NCBI GenBank assembly: GCA_026119935.1
Contig: JALRMH010000002.1
Span: forward strand, 682,001-746,000
Origin: Endothia cerciana
Lineage: Eukaryota; Ascomycota; Sordariomycetes; Diaporthales; Cryphonectriaceae
DNA: 64,000 nt
Direction of reading: 5' to 3'
Shown: one piece after another, positions 37,135-47,808 of the stretch
Layout of the letters: each line of letters starts with the position of its first letter
How positions within the stretch are numbered: position 1 is the stretch's first letter
Notes under the pieces: generated by a model
Database searches by the model: none
What the model was told of the DNA's origin: nothing
What the model saw: only the letters and a program-made list of their open reading frames with translations
Made by a program: the position numbers and the translations under genes

Positions 37135-37935
37135 ATGAGCGGACGTACCCACCGCGCCGATGAGCGGCGCTTCCTCGACGAGCGCGGCAGCAGTGCCTCC
37201 CTGGCGCCCAACGGCCTCAACCCGGCCACCATCATGGAGAAGGCCGTGCGCGAGCGCATCGTCGACTCGTACTTCTTCAAGGAGCAGTGCTTCGCCGTCA
37301 ACGAGGCCGACATCGTCGACCGCGTCGTCGACCACGTCTACTTCGTCGGCGGCACCTACGGCTCCGCCCAGAAGCCCACCCCGTTCCTGTGCCTCGCCTT
37401 CAAGCTCCTGCAGCTCGCCCCCGACGACGACGTCCTGCGCGAGTACCTGCGCTTCGGCGGCGACAGGTTCAAGTACCTGCGCGCCCTCGCCGTCTTCTAC
37501 ATCCGCCTGACGCGGCGGGCCAGGGACGTCTACGCCCTGCTGGAGCCCTACCTCGAGGACCGCAGGAAGCTGAGGCGCAAGGGCCGCGCCGGGACGAGCC
37601 TGACGTACATGGACGAGTTCGTGGACGACCTGCTCGTCAAGGACAGGATGTGCGGTACGAGCCTGTGGAAGATGCCGGGCCGCGACCTGTTGGAGGACCT
37701 GGACGAGCTGGAGCCCCGCGTCAGCCCGCTGGGCGACATCGAGGACCTGCTGGAGGAGGACGAGGAGGACGAGGCTGCAGAGGCGGAGGAGGATGGCCAC
37801 GGTAGTGGGCATGAGGATGGTCGGGAGGGGAGGGGAGTCCCCGAGGCGGAGGGCCGGGGTGACGAGGACAGGCCGAGGGACCAGATGGAGATCGACCGGG
37901 AAGACACGCCCGGGAGTCGAGACGGCAGTCCCTGA
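37135..37935 (+). CDS. PRP38: Pre-mRNA-splicing factor 38
   Basis: Component of the U4/U6.U5 tri-snRNP needed for spliceosome activation. Single exon, 266 residues. The start MSGRTHRADERRFLDERG is chosen because homologues begin just before this motif. The PRP38 domain runs from about residue 25 to 205 with LNPATIMEKAVRERIVDSYF, VGGTYGSAQKPTPFLCLAFK, and FKYLRALAVFYIRLT. The conserved EFVDDLL and LWKMPGRDLLEDLDEL lie at its end. The C-terminal tail is acidic (LLEEDEEDEAAEAEED) rather than the RS-rich tail of animal homologues. Codon third positions are almost all G/C, suggesting strong expression or mutational bias. Confidence 0.97.
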   Translation: MSGRTHRADERRFLDERGSSASLAPNGLNPATIMEKAVRERIVDSYFFKEQCFAVNEADIVDRVVDHVYFVGGTYGSAQKPTPFLCLAFKLLQLAPDDDVLREYLRFGGDRFKYLRALAVFYIRLTRRARDVYALLEPYLEDRRKLRRKGRAGTSLTYMDEFVDDLLVKDRMCGTSLWKMPGRDLLEDLDELEPRVSPLGDIEDLLEEDEEDEAAEAEEDGHGSGHEDGREGRGVPEAEGRGDEDRPRDQMEIDREDTPGSRDGSP

Positions 37936-38884
37936 GAGCACCACGGGAGCTATCTGAAGCGGCGGGGGTAGACCGACACGCCCCCTATAAGCTCTAAAGC
38001 TCATCGGGAAACCCGTCCGGCCCAGCACGGCTATGGCATGTCAGGCAGGCTCGCCGGGGCTCCACATACGGCACTGCACTTTCGGACAGCTCAGGCCGTC
38101 CAAGCCACCTCCCGGTCACGAGAGAACACTACGTCTCTGACCGCGGCCCCGAGGAACATGGCAGGACCATCGCCAGTACTGCGCAGGGAACAGTTTGGCT
38201 AGGGCGATTCAGAGCCCACCGCCATGCTGAATGGGATGACGGGCCGTCCAAGTCCTTGGAAGGCCTTTATCCAATTGGGAGCAGGTTATGTGGGCATCGG
38301 CCCGCCGCTCGGTGCTATCTACGCTGCTCAATGGCAGGCCCTGGTAGCACCTGCTCGGGATAAGGCTCCAAGGTCGAGCTGCTGGAGGAGTGCGCACATC
38401 GGTCGCGGTGCAGCTCGCTGTCGAACTCGAGCGTCATCCCAGGGTTTCCCTCGTGTTCGGAGGATGATGGCGGTCCTGTGATGGCCTTGCATGGGCCATG
38501 TGGCCAAAGAATGAGGAGAATGGCGGACGACACGGTCGGAAGGACATGGCATCGTGGGTGCGGTGGATCTCGGATGTACGTGACAGAAGGATGGCGAGCA
38601 TGTTGGGCCGTGTGAGTGACTCGTGCTTGAAAGAGACAAAGAAAGAAAGTAAAAAAAATAAAAAAAAAAAGGATGAAAAAAGGCTGAAAAAAATACATTG
38701 GTCTACTTGCAGTATGCTTGATATTATATTGATCCCGCTTAAAATGCGAATGGCACTCTTACCGCCGCTGCCGTGGATCGATGCCCTTGGGTCACATGCG
38801 GTCCATGATCAAGACCGAAACGCAGGGAAGGCATTTCCAGGCTAGAAGATACGTGCTGTTTGATTTGCGGACCCCTGCGGGCCA
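37936..38884. other. Spacer between convergent genes
   Basis: About 950 bp from the PRP38 stop to the GatA stop. The A-rich stretch at 38640-38700 could hold processing signals for the convergent transcripts. No supported gene. Confidence 0.55.
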
Positions 38885-40560
38885 TTACTGGGCCTTGCCT
38901 AATGCCTCCAGAGCGTCTGCAGCAGCGAGCAGCCTGGCATCGTCCCAATATTGCCCGATGATCTGCAGTCCCGCCGTATCCCTCCACTCCGGCTCGCCCT
39001 TCACCCTCCTGGGCATACTGACGGCGGGCAGCCCGGCCAGGCTGGCTGGGACCGTGAAGACATCGTTCATGTACGCCTCGGTGGGGCTCCTCTCCTGGCG
39101 CGCCTGTACGTCCTCCAGTCTCGGTGGCAGCGTCGGCGCGGTGGGGCACAGCAGGAAGTCGACCTGCGCCGGGCCGAGCTTGTTCTCGAGGGCGACCTCC
39201 TCGCCCAGCTCCGCCAGGTCGAAATGCCGCTCGTCCTCGCCCAGCAGGGGATTCGGCAGCCTGAACACCCGGTCGAAGTCCCTCCTCACGAGCCGCCGCA
39301 CCCTCTGCGCCTGGACGAAGTAATTGTCCATGGCCTCGGAGCTGAGCGTGTACGACCCGAGCAGGATACGCCTCTTGACCTCCGCGCCGAAGCCCCGGCC
39401 CCGCACGGCCGAGTACAGGACACCGCCGCCCGCGCCCCCGCCCTCGATCTCGTGCTGTTTCGGTCCGTACCGGACGCCGTCGTACTTGGCCAGGTTCGAC
39501 GAGGCCTCGGCAGGGGCGATGACGTAGTAAGCGGAGAGTGCGTGTTTCGTCGAGGGCAGCGACACGGGGACGACTCTTGCGCCGACCCTGTCGCGCAGGA
39601 GGGTAGCCGCGTCCTCCCACGCCTGGCGGACACAGGGCTCGAGCTCCTCGATGTTGTACTCTGCCGGGACGCCAAAGGTCAGCGGGCGCAGTGACTCGCC
39701 ACCCCCCAACCTGGCCAGGCCGGGGGCGGCTGGTCCGTAGTGCCGCCTCGAGGCAGCACACCTGGCCCTGGCAGCCGCCGAGAGGCTCGTCGGGTCGCGC
39801 GGGTCGTGTTCCTCCCACAGGCCCCCCTCCACGACCAACCTCCTTATGCTCCTGACATCCCTCGCGAGGACCCCGACGGTGTCAAGGCTGTTCGCATACG
39901 GCACGACCCCGTACCTCGACAGCATCCCGTAGCTGGGCTTGTACCCCACGACCCCACAGTACGCGGCCGGGAGCCTCACGGACCCGCCCGTGTCCGTGCC
40001 GAGCGCGACGTCCGCGGCGCCCGAGGCGACGGCGAGCGCGCTGCCGCCGGAGCTGCCGCCGGCGCTGAGCCTCAGCGCCTCGGCACCGCCTTCGCTCCCC
40101 GCACCGGCCCCCGCCCGTGCGACTTCCCGCGCGGCGGGCCCGTGGGAGGAGTTCACGCTGTGCCCGCCCATGCCGAACTCGTCCAGGTTCGTCTTGCCCA
40201 CCACCACGGCGCCGCGCCGCTTGAGCTGGGACACGACAGTCGCCTCGTACGGGGAGGCGTGGCCGGCCAGGATGCCCGAGGCGCACGTCGTGGGGCCGTC
40301 GGGGCCGAGGGTCGCGATGTTGTCCTTGACGGCGAGGCGGAAGGAGTCCGGCGGGGTGGCGGGGGACCCGGCCTCGGGAGCTGCCCTGCGCGTGTCAGCG
40401 GTTTTGGAGGCATCCGGGTGTGTGCCCCCCCTGGTGCTGCATCTCTCTGACCTCGATATGTGAACTCGTTCAGGCACCGCCGCTGCGGGCGGACGGGTAG
40501 TCGGCGTCTCGCATGGCGGACGGCGGGGCGCAGGCTGCTCAGCCTGCCATTGAGGGACAT
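38885..40560 (-). CDS. Glutamyl-tRNA(Gln) amidotransferase subunit A, mitochondrial
   Basis: Amidase subunit that supplies ammonia for converting Glu-tRNA(Gln) to Gln-tRNA(Gln) in mitochondria (yeast Her2/QRS1 family). Exons 40560-40452 and 40380-38885 give 534 residues. The 71-bp intron has a GTCAGA donor, CGCTGAC branch and GGGCAG acceptor; a nearer CAG five bases upstream would break the frame. The N-terminus (LRPAVRHARRRLPVRPQRR) is a basic, acid-free presequence. The amidase-signature triad is present: Lys55 in LAVKDNIAT, a Ser in GGSSGGS (146/147) and Ser170 in GTDTGGSVRLPAAYCG. KTNLDEFGMGG is also conserved. It ends normally after an ALEALGKAQ helix. Very GC-rich, like PRP38. Confidence 0.95.
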
Positions 40561-41034
40561 GTAGACGCCCGGTGTGCTGGAATTAGACGCTCAAGAGGGC
40601 GTGGGAGGGCGGGCGTTCACATTTGAGCGTTCTTGGTGCGGGAAAGCCTTTCAGGGAGGCGGGCGTGGTTCGTGGTGTAGAGCAGAAGAGTGGAAGAAGC
40701 TTGGAGCTTCGAAAGGTACTCCAGAAAGTCGAGAGCTTATCGTTATCACTGCCAGAACCACCCACCACACCGCCCCCCCCCGGGGGCCCAAAATAAAATA
40801 AAATAAAACTGCCTGTGTCCCAGACGAAATTGAATCAAAAAGGGTCAATATATTTATCTGATTTGCTCCCTACCCTCACCCTCACGCTGTCTCCCCTCCC
40901 ACCCCTGATAATTTTCCGGCTGGCCTGAAATCTACTGGCCAAGAAGAAGATCAGGGCTACAGAGTCATGTACAGAGCAAAATGAATTACGAAATATCACC
41001 AGTGGTATCAAATACAGAATATGAAAAGAAAGAA

Positions 41035-41075
<41 letters not shown>

Positions 41076-41127
41076 AGGCATCCCCTCCCTTCCTCCGACC
41101 TAGAGCAGGTAACCTCCCCCTGCCCAC
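40561..41127. other. Spacer upstream of GatA with a trinucleotide repeat
   Basis: About 570 bp holding the GatA promoter and the 3' UTR of the DUF4336 gene. A C run lies near 40773-40780. Confidence 0.6.
41035..41074. repeat. (AAT)13 microsatellite
   Basis: About thirteen AAT units less than 100 bp past the stop of the DUF4336 gene, so probably in its 3' UTR. Confidence 0.95.
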
Positions 41128-42163
41128 CTATTTCTTCCCGGTCAGATGCCACTCGAAGACCTTGGCCCACGTCGCCCTGGCGTTCCCGACGATCGTCTCG
41201 CCGTGGCACGGCACCAGCGTCTCGAAGTCCCACGCGTTGATCCTCGCGACGCTCTCGTTGAAGCCCTTCCGGTCCCTGCTGCTGACCCCGTACCACAGGA
41301 ACCGCTTCATCCCCTTGGCCTCGCCCTCGGTGCTCTGCAGGCCCGTGAAGATCCTGGCCGGGAACCCGGCCCTCCCCTCGCCCTCGGGGCACCGGCTGTA
41401 CTGCTCCGTCGCCGGCAGGTTGAACATCAGGTCCGCCTCGATGAGCACCCTGTCCGGGCGGTACAGGAAGACGAGCTCCTTGTTGGCGTGCGCGTCGACG
41501 TACTCGTACGCGAAGTCGCGGTCGAACTCGTCGTCGATCCGCTGCGACAGCTTGTCCCCGGCGCGGAACACCACCGCGAACGCCTCGGTCCCGATCTTGG
41601 GGTCCGACGCGGACTGCTTGGCCCTCTTCTCGGGCAGGCCCTCCGGCCCGATGATCTTGGCCTCCGGGTACGCCTTGTGCCACTCGGTGATGAAGATGTG
41701 GTGCTCAAAGTCCAGCGCGACGATGTACTTCACGGGCCCGCCCAGGGTGGTGAGCTTGGACTGCACGTCCGGGGTGAGGGCGACGGGCGAGAAGACGGCG
41801 AGGGACCCGGAGGTCAATTTCACTGCGGGGAGGGTTAGTAAGTAGTCTTGTCCCACCTTATGGCCTCGAGATCATGATTTGGACGTCGGGAGGGTGAAAG
41901 GTTGGGATCGGCACACGCCGCATGCAAGCCGCAAAGCCATGTGATGCACAAGGGAGCGCCATGCGCTGCATGCCTCGCATTCCCGCAGCGCCCTCGCCCC
42001 TCGACCGACCCAGCAGCGGGATACACTCACCAACGGTGCCCCTCCCACCAATAGGGATGATCCCAAACCGTTTGAACGGCACCGAGAACGTGACCACGTT
42101 CGGCGTGACATCGCGGATGACCATGACATCCGCCGGGTTGGCGGGGATCAGCTTGGACGACAT
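41128..42163 (-). CDS. DUF4336-family protein (metallo-beta-lactamase-like)
   Basis: Exons 42163-42031 and 41822-41128, 275 residues from the ATG chosen here. The 208-bp intron (GTGAGT...CCCGCAG) joins GGRGTV to VKLTSGSLAVFSPV. The family pattern is clear: NVVTFSVPFKRFGIIPIGGRG, a loop with VALDFEHHIFITEWHKAYP, a central KIIGPEGLPEKR, and a final WDFETLVPCHGETI. DUF4336 proteins have a degenerate metallo-hydrolase fold; the HH pair and final CHG could line the site, but the reaction is unknown. The frame stays open upstream of this ATG for over 100 codons, with basic presequence-like sequence (SRGSRSYATDPK) and one hydrophobic helix (LGTAFLLFPAAAIGIGVL), but has no ATG. An unseen first exon may make it a mitochondrial membrane protein. 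Confidence 0.85.
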
Positions 42164-43612
42164 GCTGCCGCGCTCCTTGTCCTTGTTGGAGGTCGATGGT
42201 GGGCTTGTTGCTGTTGTCGAGAACGGGTTAATGGAAACGTATCCGCTCAGAACCCCAATCCCGATCGCCGCGGCCGGGAAGAGCAGGAAAGCTGTGCCGA
42301 GGGGTCCGGGGCGTGCTCTGCGAGGGGGGGACGGTGTCCTCTTGGGGTCTGTAGCGTAGGATCTCGAGCCCCTGCTGGTGTGGTGCAGAACCGCAGCCGA
42401 AGGATGAGCTCGTGTCTGAGGATATGAGGCTCGCTGGGTGGGCACTGCTGCTGCTGTCCGCAAGGGCGCTGAGATGAAAGCGTGAGGTGACCGATGCTGT
42501 CCCAGCCCAGACGGTCAACACAATCCGAAACGACGGGATGGGCCCGAGTCAGGTAGGTGGGATGGGCTGAGGGTGAGAGAGGAAACGCGACCCACCAGCC
42601 CAGGTGCGACGATGCGACAGGATATATTGGTTCCGGCAGCTCCGGCTAGGTTGAGCAGTCGGCCCTCCAGCCGCGGCATCACGAACCAGAGCCGGACCTC
42701 ATTTATCATCAGAGTCTGACCGGCGCCTTCTAGAGCTTCGAGTCGGGTTGGAAGGGCGCGACGAGTGAGGGTGACGTTGCGGACGGAGCCGGGTTCCCTA
42801 TCCTGTGGAGACGGGGAGTAAAGTGTTAGGGCCCTGTACTGATTATGGTGCCAGTGCTGCAGTATTTGGAATTACACATCGCTACCATGGGACCCCTCCC
42901 CTCGTACAGGCCTGGGAATAAGAGATGTACGTCGTGGCCAGAGATCCAGACACCAGAGGCGCACAGTACGCCACGAGGGCTTAAATCGATGACCTCACTC
43001 GCTTCTACATTGGAACTACAGTACGTACATACTATGAGCCGCTCGCGTATGTAGTAACTACAGAAGCCGGATGGCCGGGTCGGGGCATTGCAGAGGCCCG
43101 GCGTGCCCACCTGCCGAGGCTCGCGGAGAAACGCTAATTTACTTTCGGAGGCGACGTGCCTCGGCCGGACAGGTGCGCCGTACACAAGTAGGTAGGTATG
43201 CTCAGCCTCGTCGTCGTGACCACCCTGCCCGTCCTATCTTGCAGCTGACAAATCAACAACTGCTCTCCCCGGCCTGGCCTGCTGCTACTGGGATGGGAGC
43301 CTCAACGAGGTGTGGCGGCTGGCACGTCGTTCGCCGGAGCCGGTTGATGGTGGATGAGAATGCTCCTCGAATTTGCTCTAAATCTTAGTCAATGCCTCCT
43401 GTCCCAAGCCGACCGTCAGGGTAGGCTTCTTCCGTCTGACGATACTCTCTTCCGACTCTGTTCTCTCCTCCTAAATACTGTTCAGCCAGGATCTGGATCA
43501 ATGCTGCTCTCAACCTCCTCATGCACCAGCGGCTTCTGCCCCTGCGGTATAAATGCTCCAAAACACAGTCGCAAGGCTAACTTCTATTCAAACACTCGGC
43601 TTACAGGCCATC
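42164..43612. other. Region upstream of the DUF4336 gene
   Basis: The first 300 bp (42164-42463) are open in the DUF4336 frame and probably coding through an upstream exon. A candidate first ATG is at 42678, followed by a possible GTGGGT donor; I cannot fix the exon. The rest is spacer with ACTAC/GTAGT palindromic patches near 43010-43060, and the 3' flank of the Ser-rich gene. Confidence 0.45.
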
Positions 43613-46600
43613 CTACACAAAAGCCGGCCCGTCGCTACTTGCGCCCTGTCGTCTTCGAGTGTTCAGGAACAAGTCCACCATGGTCTTGCTCCCGCGGACT
43701 TGAGACTTGCCCGTAGGACTCCCATCCTCAATAAGGGGGCTCTGGTTTTCTTTCGCCGCCGGGCCCCCCCGATGACGTGGAAGAGCCAGCGGCCCAAAGT
43801 GGCGCTCAAAAGCACTACTGAGCTCTGGAGTCGAGGCTGCAGACCCCGGGCTGCGCTTCAGCTTGGCGGCCTTCTTTCTCATCAGCCGGACCGTGGGCGA
43901 CCCATGCTGGCAGGGCGAGCCCGTCTCCTCGGGCCGTAGTCTGCTGTGGTTCTGGATGTGGGCAAGTGACCTCGCCTGCCTGACTGCAACAGCATCTTGC
44001 CCTGGTGTCTTTGGATGGGTGGCATTGCCGTCCCTGGCTTCTCCACTGGACCCAGTGCTGTCCAGAGGCGACGCTCGCGGTCGCATGGCGTCCTTGGGAA
44101 GCGCGAACGATGTTACGTCTTCCCTCAGACATTCTGCCGTCCTGGACACCGGCAATACGTTCTCCTGGAGCCGTGCTGCCGACGGTGGCGTAGTTTGCAC
44201 AACCGAGCGCTGCTGAGGGGTGAGCTTGATGACATTGGGCTCGATACAACCAAGAGGTGTTGTAGGATTCGTGGGCATGCGTACGGCGGGTGTTGGGTTG
44301 CATTCGTCCTCTTCGTAGGGCACAATCTGTGCTGCCTCACGCACGTGGCCCTGACCAAATGCTCGCGGCATCGTTGGCACGACATACTCGACCTCAGACG
44401 GTGGCCCACTGACTCTCGTTGGGGACGGAGGCGATCCCTCCGTCCTCTCGACCTCATACGAGAGCCTCGTCTTCCAATCGACAGAGCTGGCCGTGGATAT
44501 GAGGCGGTCTCCTGTCGGGCGGTAGGTAGGTGCCTCCATTGCAGTAGAGGATCCCGCGACAGGCAGGTCCTGCCCCATCGCCCAATTGTGGATTTGTGTG
44601 TCATGAGAGTAATTGCTCGCCGAGTCGGCCACTGTCTTCTTATTAGTAGCCTCGGTGGCGGTCGTGGTGGCCGTGGCGGCGGTGGAGCCAGCGATACTGC
44701 CCATGTGCTCTTGAGATGACCTGCAGCCCCTCTCTATAGCCTCCTGCAATGATCTCCGCCACGGGCTCCTCGTTCGGAACAGATGAGAAGTTGGGCTTCC
44801 AAAGAATGTAGAGCTTCTATCCATGATGGGCTTTGCGGGGCGCATGTCTGCACCTTTGGGGGCCAGGTGGACAGGGGCCGATAGGGTTGAGTGATCTCCA
44901 GGCCGAGGGCCGGTGAAAGCCTTGTACGAGCTCTTATTTTCTTCATATGAGCGCAATGGCCTCATAAATCTCTCGACCTGGGTTCCTGGACCAGCTTCAT
45001 GTGTCTCGGGACCGTCACTGGGTGCAGGGTGTGCATGGGTGCAAGAAGTTGGGCCGCCGCTGCCACTGCTCTCCTCGCTGGTTGGAGGTGACAACGTCCG
45101 GAAGGGATCCGAGTTGTCGCTTGACTTGCGCTGCTCGACCACGTTGTCGTAAAGTTGCCGAGTCTCTTCCATCCTTTTCATCAAGGCTGAGTAGACGCGC
45201 TGGCTGTCTACCATCGCTCCTGGAGGCAAGCGCTCCATGATGGTTGATGGGGCCAACTCCTCTTGGGAGGTGATGGTCTGGAGGCTGAGCCTGGGACGAG
45301 TCAGCAATGGCGATGGAGCATGAGGCCCGGATTCTGTGATGACGGAGAGCCGCTGCCTTTGCCACTCGTCCGAGCTGCTTTCTTGGGGCCTGGGGGCGAT
45401 GACGGTGTTGCCCTCGGTGCTCGCCCAGCTCGTGACCCGCGACCTCTCGTCCGACGCATTCCTGGACTCGCTCTGAATACTTTCGATGCTGCCCCTTTGA
45501 GAGCGCAAGCGCTCATCCGAAGGCACGGCATGCAGGGAAGGAACACGAGAGGAAACTCTGGAGAGGGCGCTCCTCACACGCAGGCCCACAGTCTCATATG
45601 CAACAGCTCCGCACTCATTCCCGTCGAACAGGTCTGACACATGCGTTCTTCGGGCCTCGACCTGTTGGGCGGGGAGATTGGCATCACCCTCGCCCTTATG
45701 ATTAAACAGGTTCCTGAACCTGGATTTCATAGAAGATGACACTTTGCGAGCCCTGACCCTGAAACTTCCGTGAACACTCGTCGTCATGCTGGCAGTTGTC
45801 TCAGAAGTGGGTAGAGCGGTGTTTGAGCTGCTGCGCCGTAACGTCTTGCGCATTGTTTGTCCAAACTTGCTGCCCTTAGATCCGAAGAGCACTTGAGGCT
45901 CAGACAAGATTTGAGGCCGGAATAAGTGCTCTTGGGTGGAGGATCCTGGGGATCCTGGGGAGTCGCCGTGTGCCGGACCTGGACAAGGCGCTGCTCCATC
46001 TTGATGACCTCGCCAATGCTTTAGGAAGCTCATGGACTTGGGAGCCTTCAGTGCCGGAGCAAGTGGTGTCGGATCGTTCTCCTTCCTGTTCAAGAATGAG
46101 AAACGGGACCGAGGCACCCCAGGCGTGGTCTGTTGTGTCCTGGCTGTCGAGGCGGCCGCGAACAGTGAGGCTGATTGAGCACCGTCGTCGTTGTTCCTCA
46201 CGGGGTTGCGTGTTGTGAACATGGATCTCGTCTTCCGGATCCGCCGATATGAAGATGGCATAGAGGCTATATCGTCCTCCGGTGTGTATTGCTGATGGTC
46301 TGGGGCTAAAGCTTGTAGATAGTCTTGTCTGAGGGCAGGCCTTGGCGTCTTCCCACACGATGAAGTACGGTCAGGCGGTTGTATATTCTGTGCGTCTCGG
46401 CGAACGGTGTCCCGCGTGCCGCTCACATTCTGTGAGCTCCGGGATCTAGGAACAGACCGGCGTGGAGCAGGAACTTCTCTCTCGGTGGTAGCGGCCCGCA
46501 TACTGATTTTGGATGCTCGAGTCTGCAGACCAGAATCTGGGCCTACAAAACGGACGCTCTGCCTCCGACCCAAAGCCTGCCCATCGAACTCGCTGTTCCG

Positions 46601-46861
46601 GCTGGCCATACTATCATTGCGCGAAAGTTGCACCGGGCTGCCGCCTTCTCCGTGACGGGAGGAGCCGTGCTGCGGTGGGAAAAGAGCCGTTTCGGCAGAC
46701 TGACGGTCCTGCCCACGAGAGAAGGCCTGTAAGGCCGCGAGCTTTGCATCTCGCTGCGCGGCAGCGACGCTGATGTGTTCGAGAGGCACGCTACGCACCG
46801 AGGTGGTAGACTTGCGCCGTTGGAGGTCCGATTTGGACTTGGAACCGTGCCGTTGAAGCAT
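43613..46861 (-). CDS. Ser/Arg-rich disordered fungal protein, 1,082 aa
   Basis: Single exon. The ATG at 46861 (MLQRHGSKSKSDLQRRKS) is the first in frame; the open frame upstream has none. The first 50 residues contain a helix (AAAQRDAKLAALQAFSRGQ) that looks conserved. The rest is almost entirely Ser/Pro/Arg/Thr-rich and predicted to be disordered, with many RxxS-type sites suggesting heavy phosphorylation. A short helix lies around RVYSALMKRMEETRQLYDNVVEQ (near residue 600), a common-looking motif of this fungal protein type. The C-terminus has KKAAKLKRSPGSAAS, AFERHFGPLALP and a terminal SKTMVDLFLNTRRRQG motif. No signal peptide, membrane segment or enzymatic domain. I know such proteins only as uncharacterised Pezizomycotina proteins. 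Confidence 0.83.
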   Translation of the reverse strand: MLQRHGSKSKSDLQRRKSTTSVRSVPLEHISVAAAQRDAKLAALQAFSRGQDRQSAETALFPPQHGSSRHGEGGSPVQLSRNDSMASRNSEFDGQALGRRQSVRFVGPDSGLQTRASKISMRAATTEREVPAPRRSVPRSRSSQNVSGTRDTVRRDAQNIQPPDRTSSCGKTPRPALRQDYLQALAPDHQQYTPEDDIASMPSSYRRIRKTRSMFTTRNPVRNNDDGAQSASLFAAASTARTQQTTPGVPRSRFSFLNRKENDPTPLAPALKAPKSMSFLKHWRGHQDGAAPCPGPAHGDSPGSPGSSTQEHLFRPQILSEPQVLFGSKGSKFGQTMRKTLRRSSSNTALPTSETTASMTTSVHGSFRVRARKVSSSMKSRFRNLFNHKGEGDANLPAQQVEARRTHVSDLFDGNECGAVAYETVGLRVRSALSRVSSRVPSLHAVPSDERLRSQRGSIESIQSESRNASDERSRVTSWASTEGNTVIAPRPQESSSDEWQRQRLSVITESGPHAPSPLLTRPRLSLQTITSQEELAPSTIMERLPPGAMVDSQRVYSALMKRMEETRQLYDNVVEQRKSSDNSDPFRTLSPPTSEESSGSGGPTSCTHAHPAPSDGPETHEAGPGTQVERFMRPLRSYEENKSSYKAFTGPRPGDHSTLSAPVHLAPKGADMRPAKPIMDRSSTFFGSPTSHLFRTRSPWRRSLQEAIERGCRSSQEHMGSIAGSTAATATTTATEATNKKTVADSASNYSHDTQIHNWAMGQDLPVAGSSTAMEAPTYRPTGDRLISTASSVDWKTRLSYEVERTEGSPPSPTRVSGPPSEVEYVVPTMPRAFGQGHVREAAQIVPYEEDECNPTPAVRMPTNPTTPLGCIEPNVIKLTPQQRSVVQTTPPSAARLQENVLPVSRTAECLREDVTSFALPKDAMRPRASPLDSTGSSGEARDGNATHPKTPGQDAVAVRQARSLAHIQNHSRLRPEETGSPCQHGSPTVRLMRKKAAKLKRSPGSAASTPELSSAFERHFGPLALPRHRGGPAAKENQSPLIEDGSPTGKSQVRGSKTMVDLFLNTRRRQGASSDGPAFV

Positions 46862-47680
46862 CGGTGAGGCGTAGAGAGGACGGCTGGGGGCCTGATGGCC
46901 GCAAGGGCTGGCATTCGGCGTGAAGCCGAGGTGTGCAGTACGGGCGAGTAGACTGACCAACACCGGCCGCTGGGACAGACGAGTAGATGGTCGTGATATC
47001 GTGTTTTTAATCAGCAGCCGCTGGTGTAGTGTGTAGCTAACCAAGAATATCAAGTTCTGAATACGTTTCGAGAGACGATGCTCCGTTGATCGGGGTTGGC
47101 TTCCGCCGGCGCAGTCAGGATGACGGATTTGTGATGGGTCCTTTCTAGTAAGAATGAACGAAAAACAAACATTGCCTGCATGCCGAAGATACGATGCCGC
47201 TTTGTGAGGACCAAGTGTCTGGGGAAGGAACGCACGGCCGTACAGCCTGCTGAGGCCGCCTCGTCGGTGACCCTTGGGGGGAGAAGAGGAAGGCGCAACG
47301 ATTACGAGGACATCTCATGACCTCGAGGAAGCAAGCACACTTCTTGGCCAGGCCACAGTGGCCGCGACGAAGCCAGTACTACAAAGAGGATTGGATTGGT
47401 TGGGGGAGACAAGGAAAACCTGTAGAATGCATTGTAGTGGTAGGGCGAGAGAGCGTCATTATAGAGAACATATGCCCAGACCCTTCCCTTCTTAGCCCAT
47501 TCTCCAAAGCCCTGCCAAATCAAACCGAGCCGCAAAGCTGCACGTATACACAACAGAGGAAGACTCCCGTCCATGAATGATGTGAGGGAAATGGGCATCT
47601 TTCGTCTCATCAGACTGAAAATACCATGCCATGTCCATTACCGACGCTGTATCGATACTACCTCCCCATAATGATGATGA

Positions 47681-47734
<54 letters not shown>

Positions 47735-47808
47735 TGATGATGATGTCGACTCCGACGAATACCCTGCCAAAGACGTGGCGTCTGAGGTTATACATTCAAT
47801 GGAGGACC
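46862..47808. other. Spacer with trinucleotide repeat
   Basis: About 950 bp from the Ser-rich gene start to the protease stop; holds the promoter of the former and the 3' UTR of the latter. No supported gene. Confidence 0.55.
47671..47748. repeat. (GAC)n/(GAT)n trinucleotide repeat
   Basis: A GAC core flanked by GAT units, about 75 bp, beginning roughly 60 bp past the protease stop and so in its 3' UTR. In one plus-strand frame it would encode poly-Asp, but that frame is a shadow. Confidence 0.93.

Noticed and set aside
36883..38028. 381-codon minus-strand frame opposite PRP38
   Set aside because: Antisense shadow of a very GC3-rich gene; the PRP38 domain is unambiguous on the plus strand.
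46862..47053. 64-residue N-terminal extension of the Ser-rich protein
   Set aside because: The extension has no ATG (its first codon is TTG); the first ATG at 46861 begins a conserved-looking sequence.
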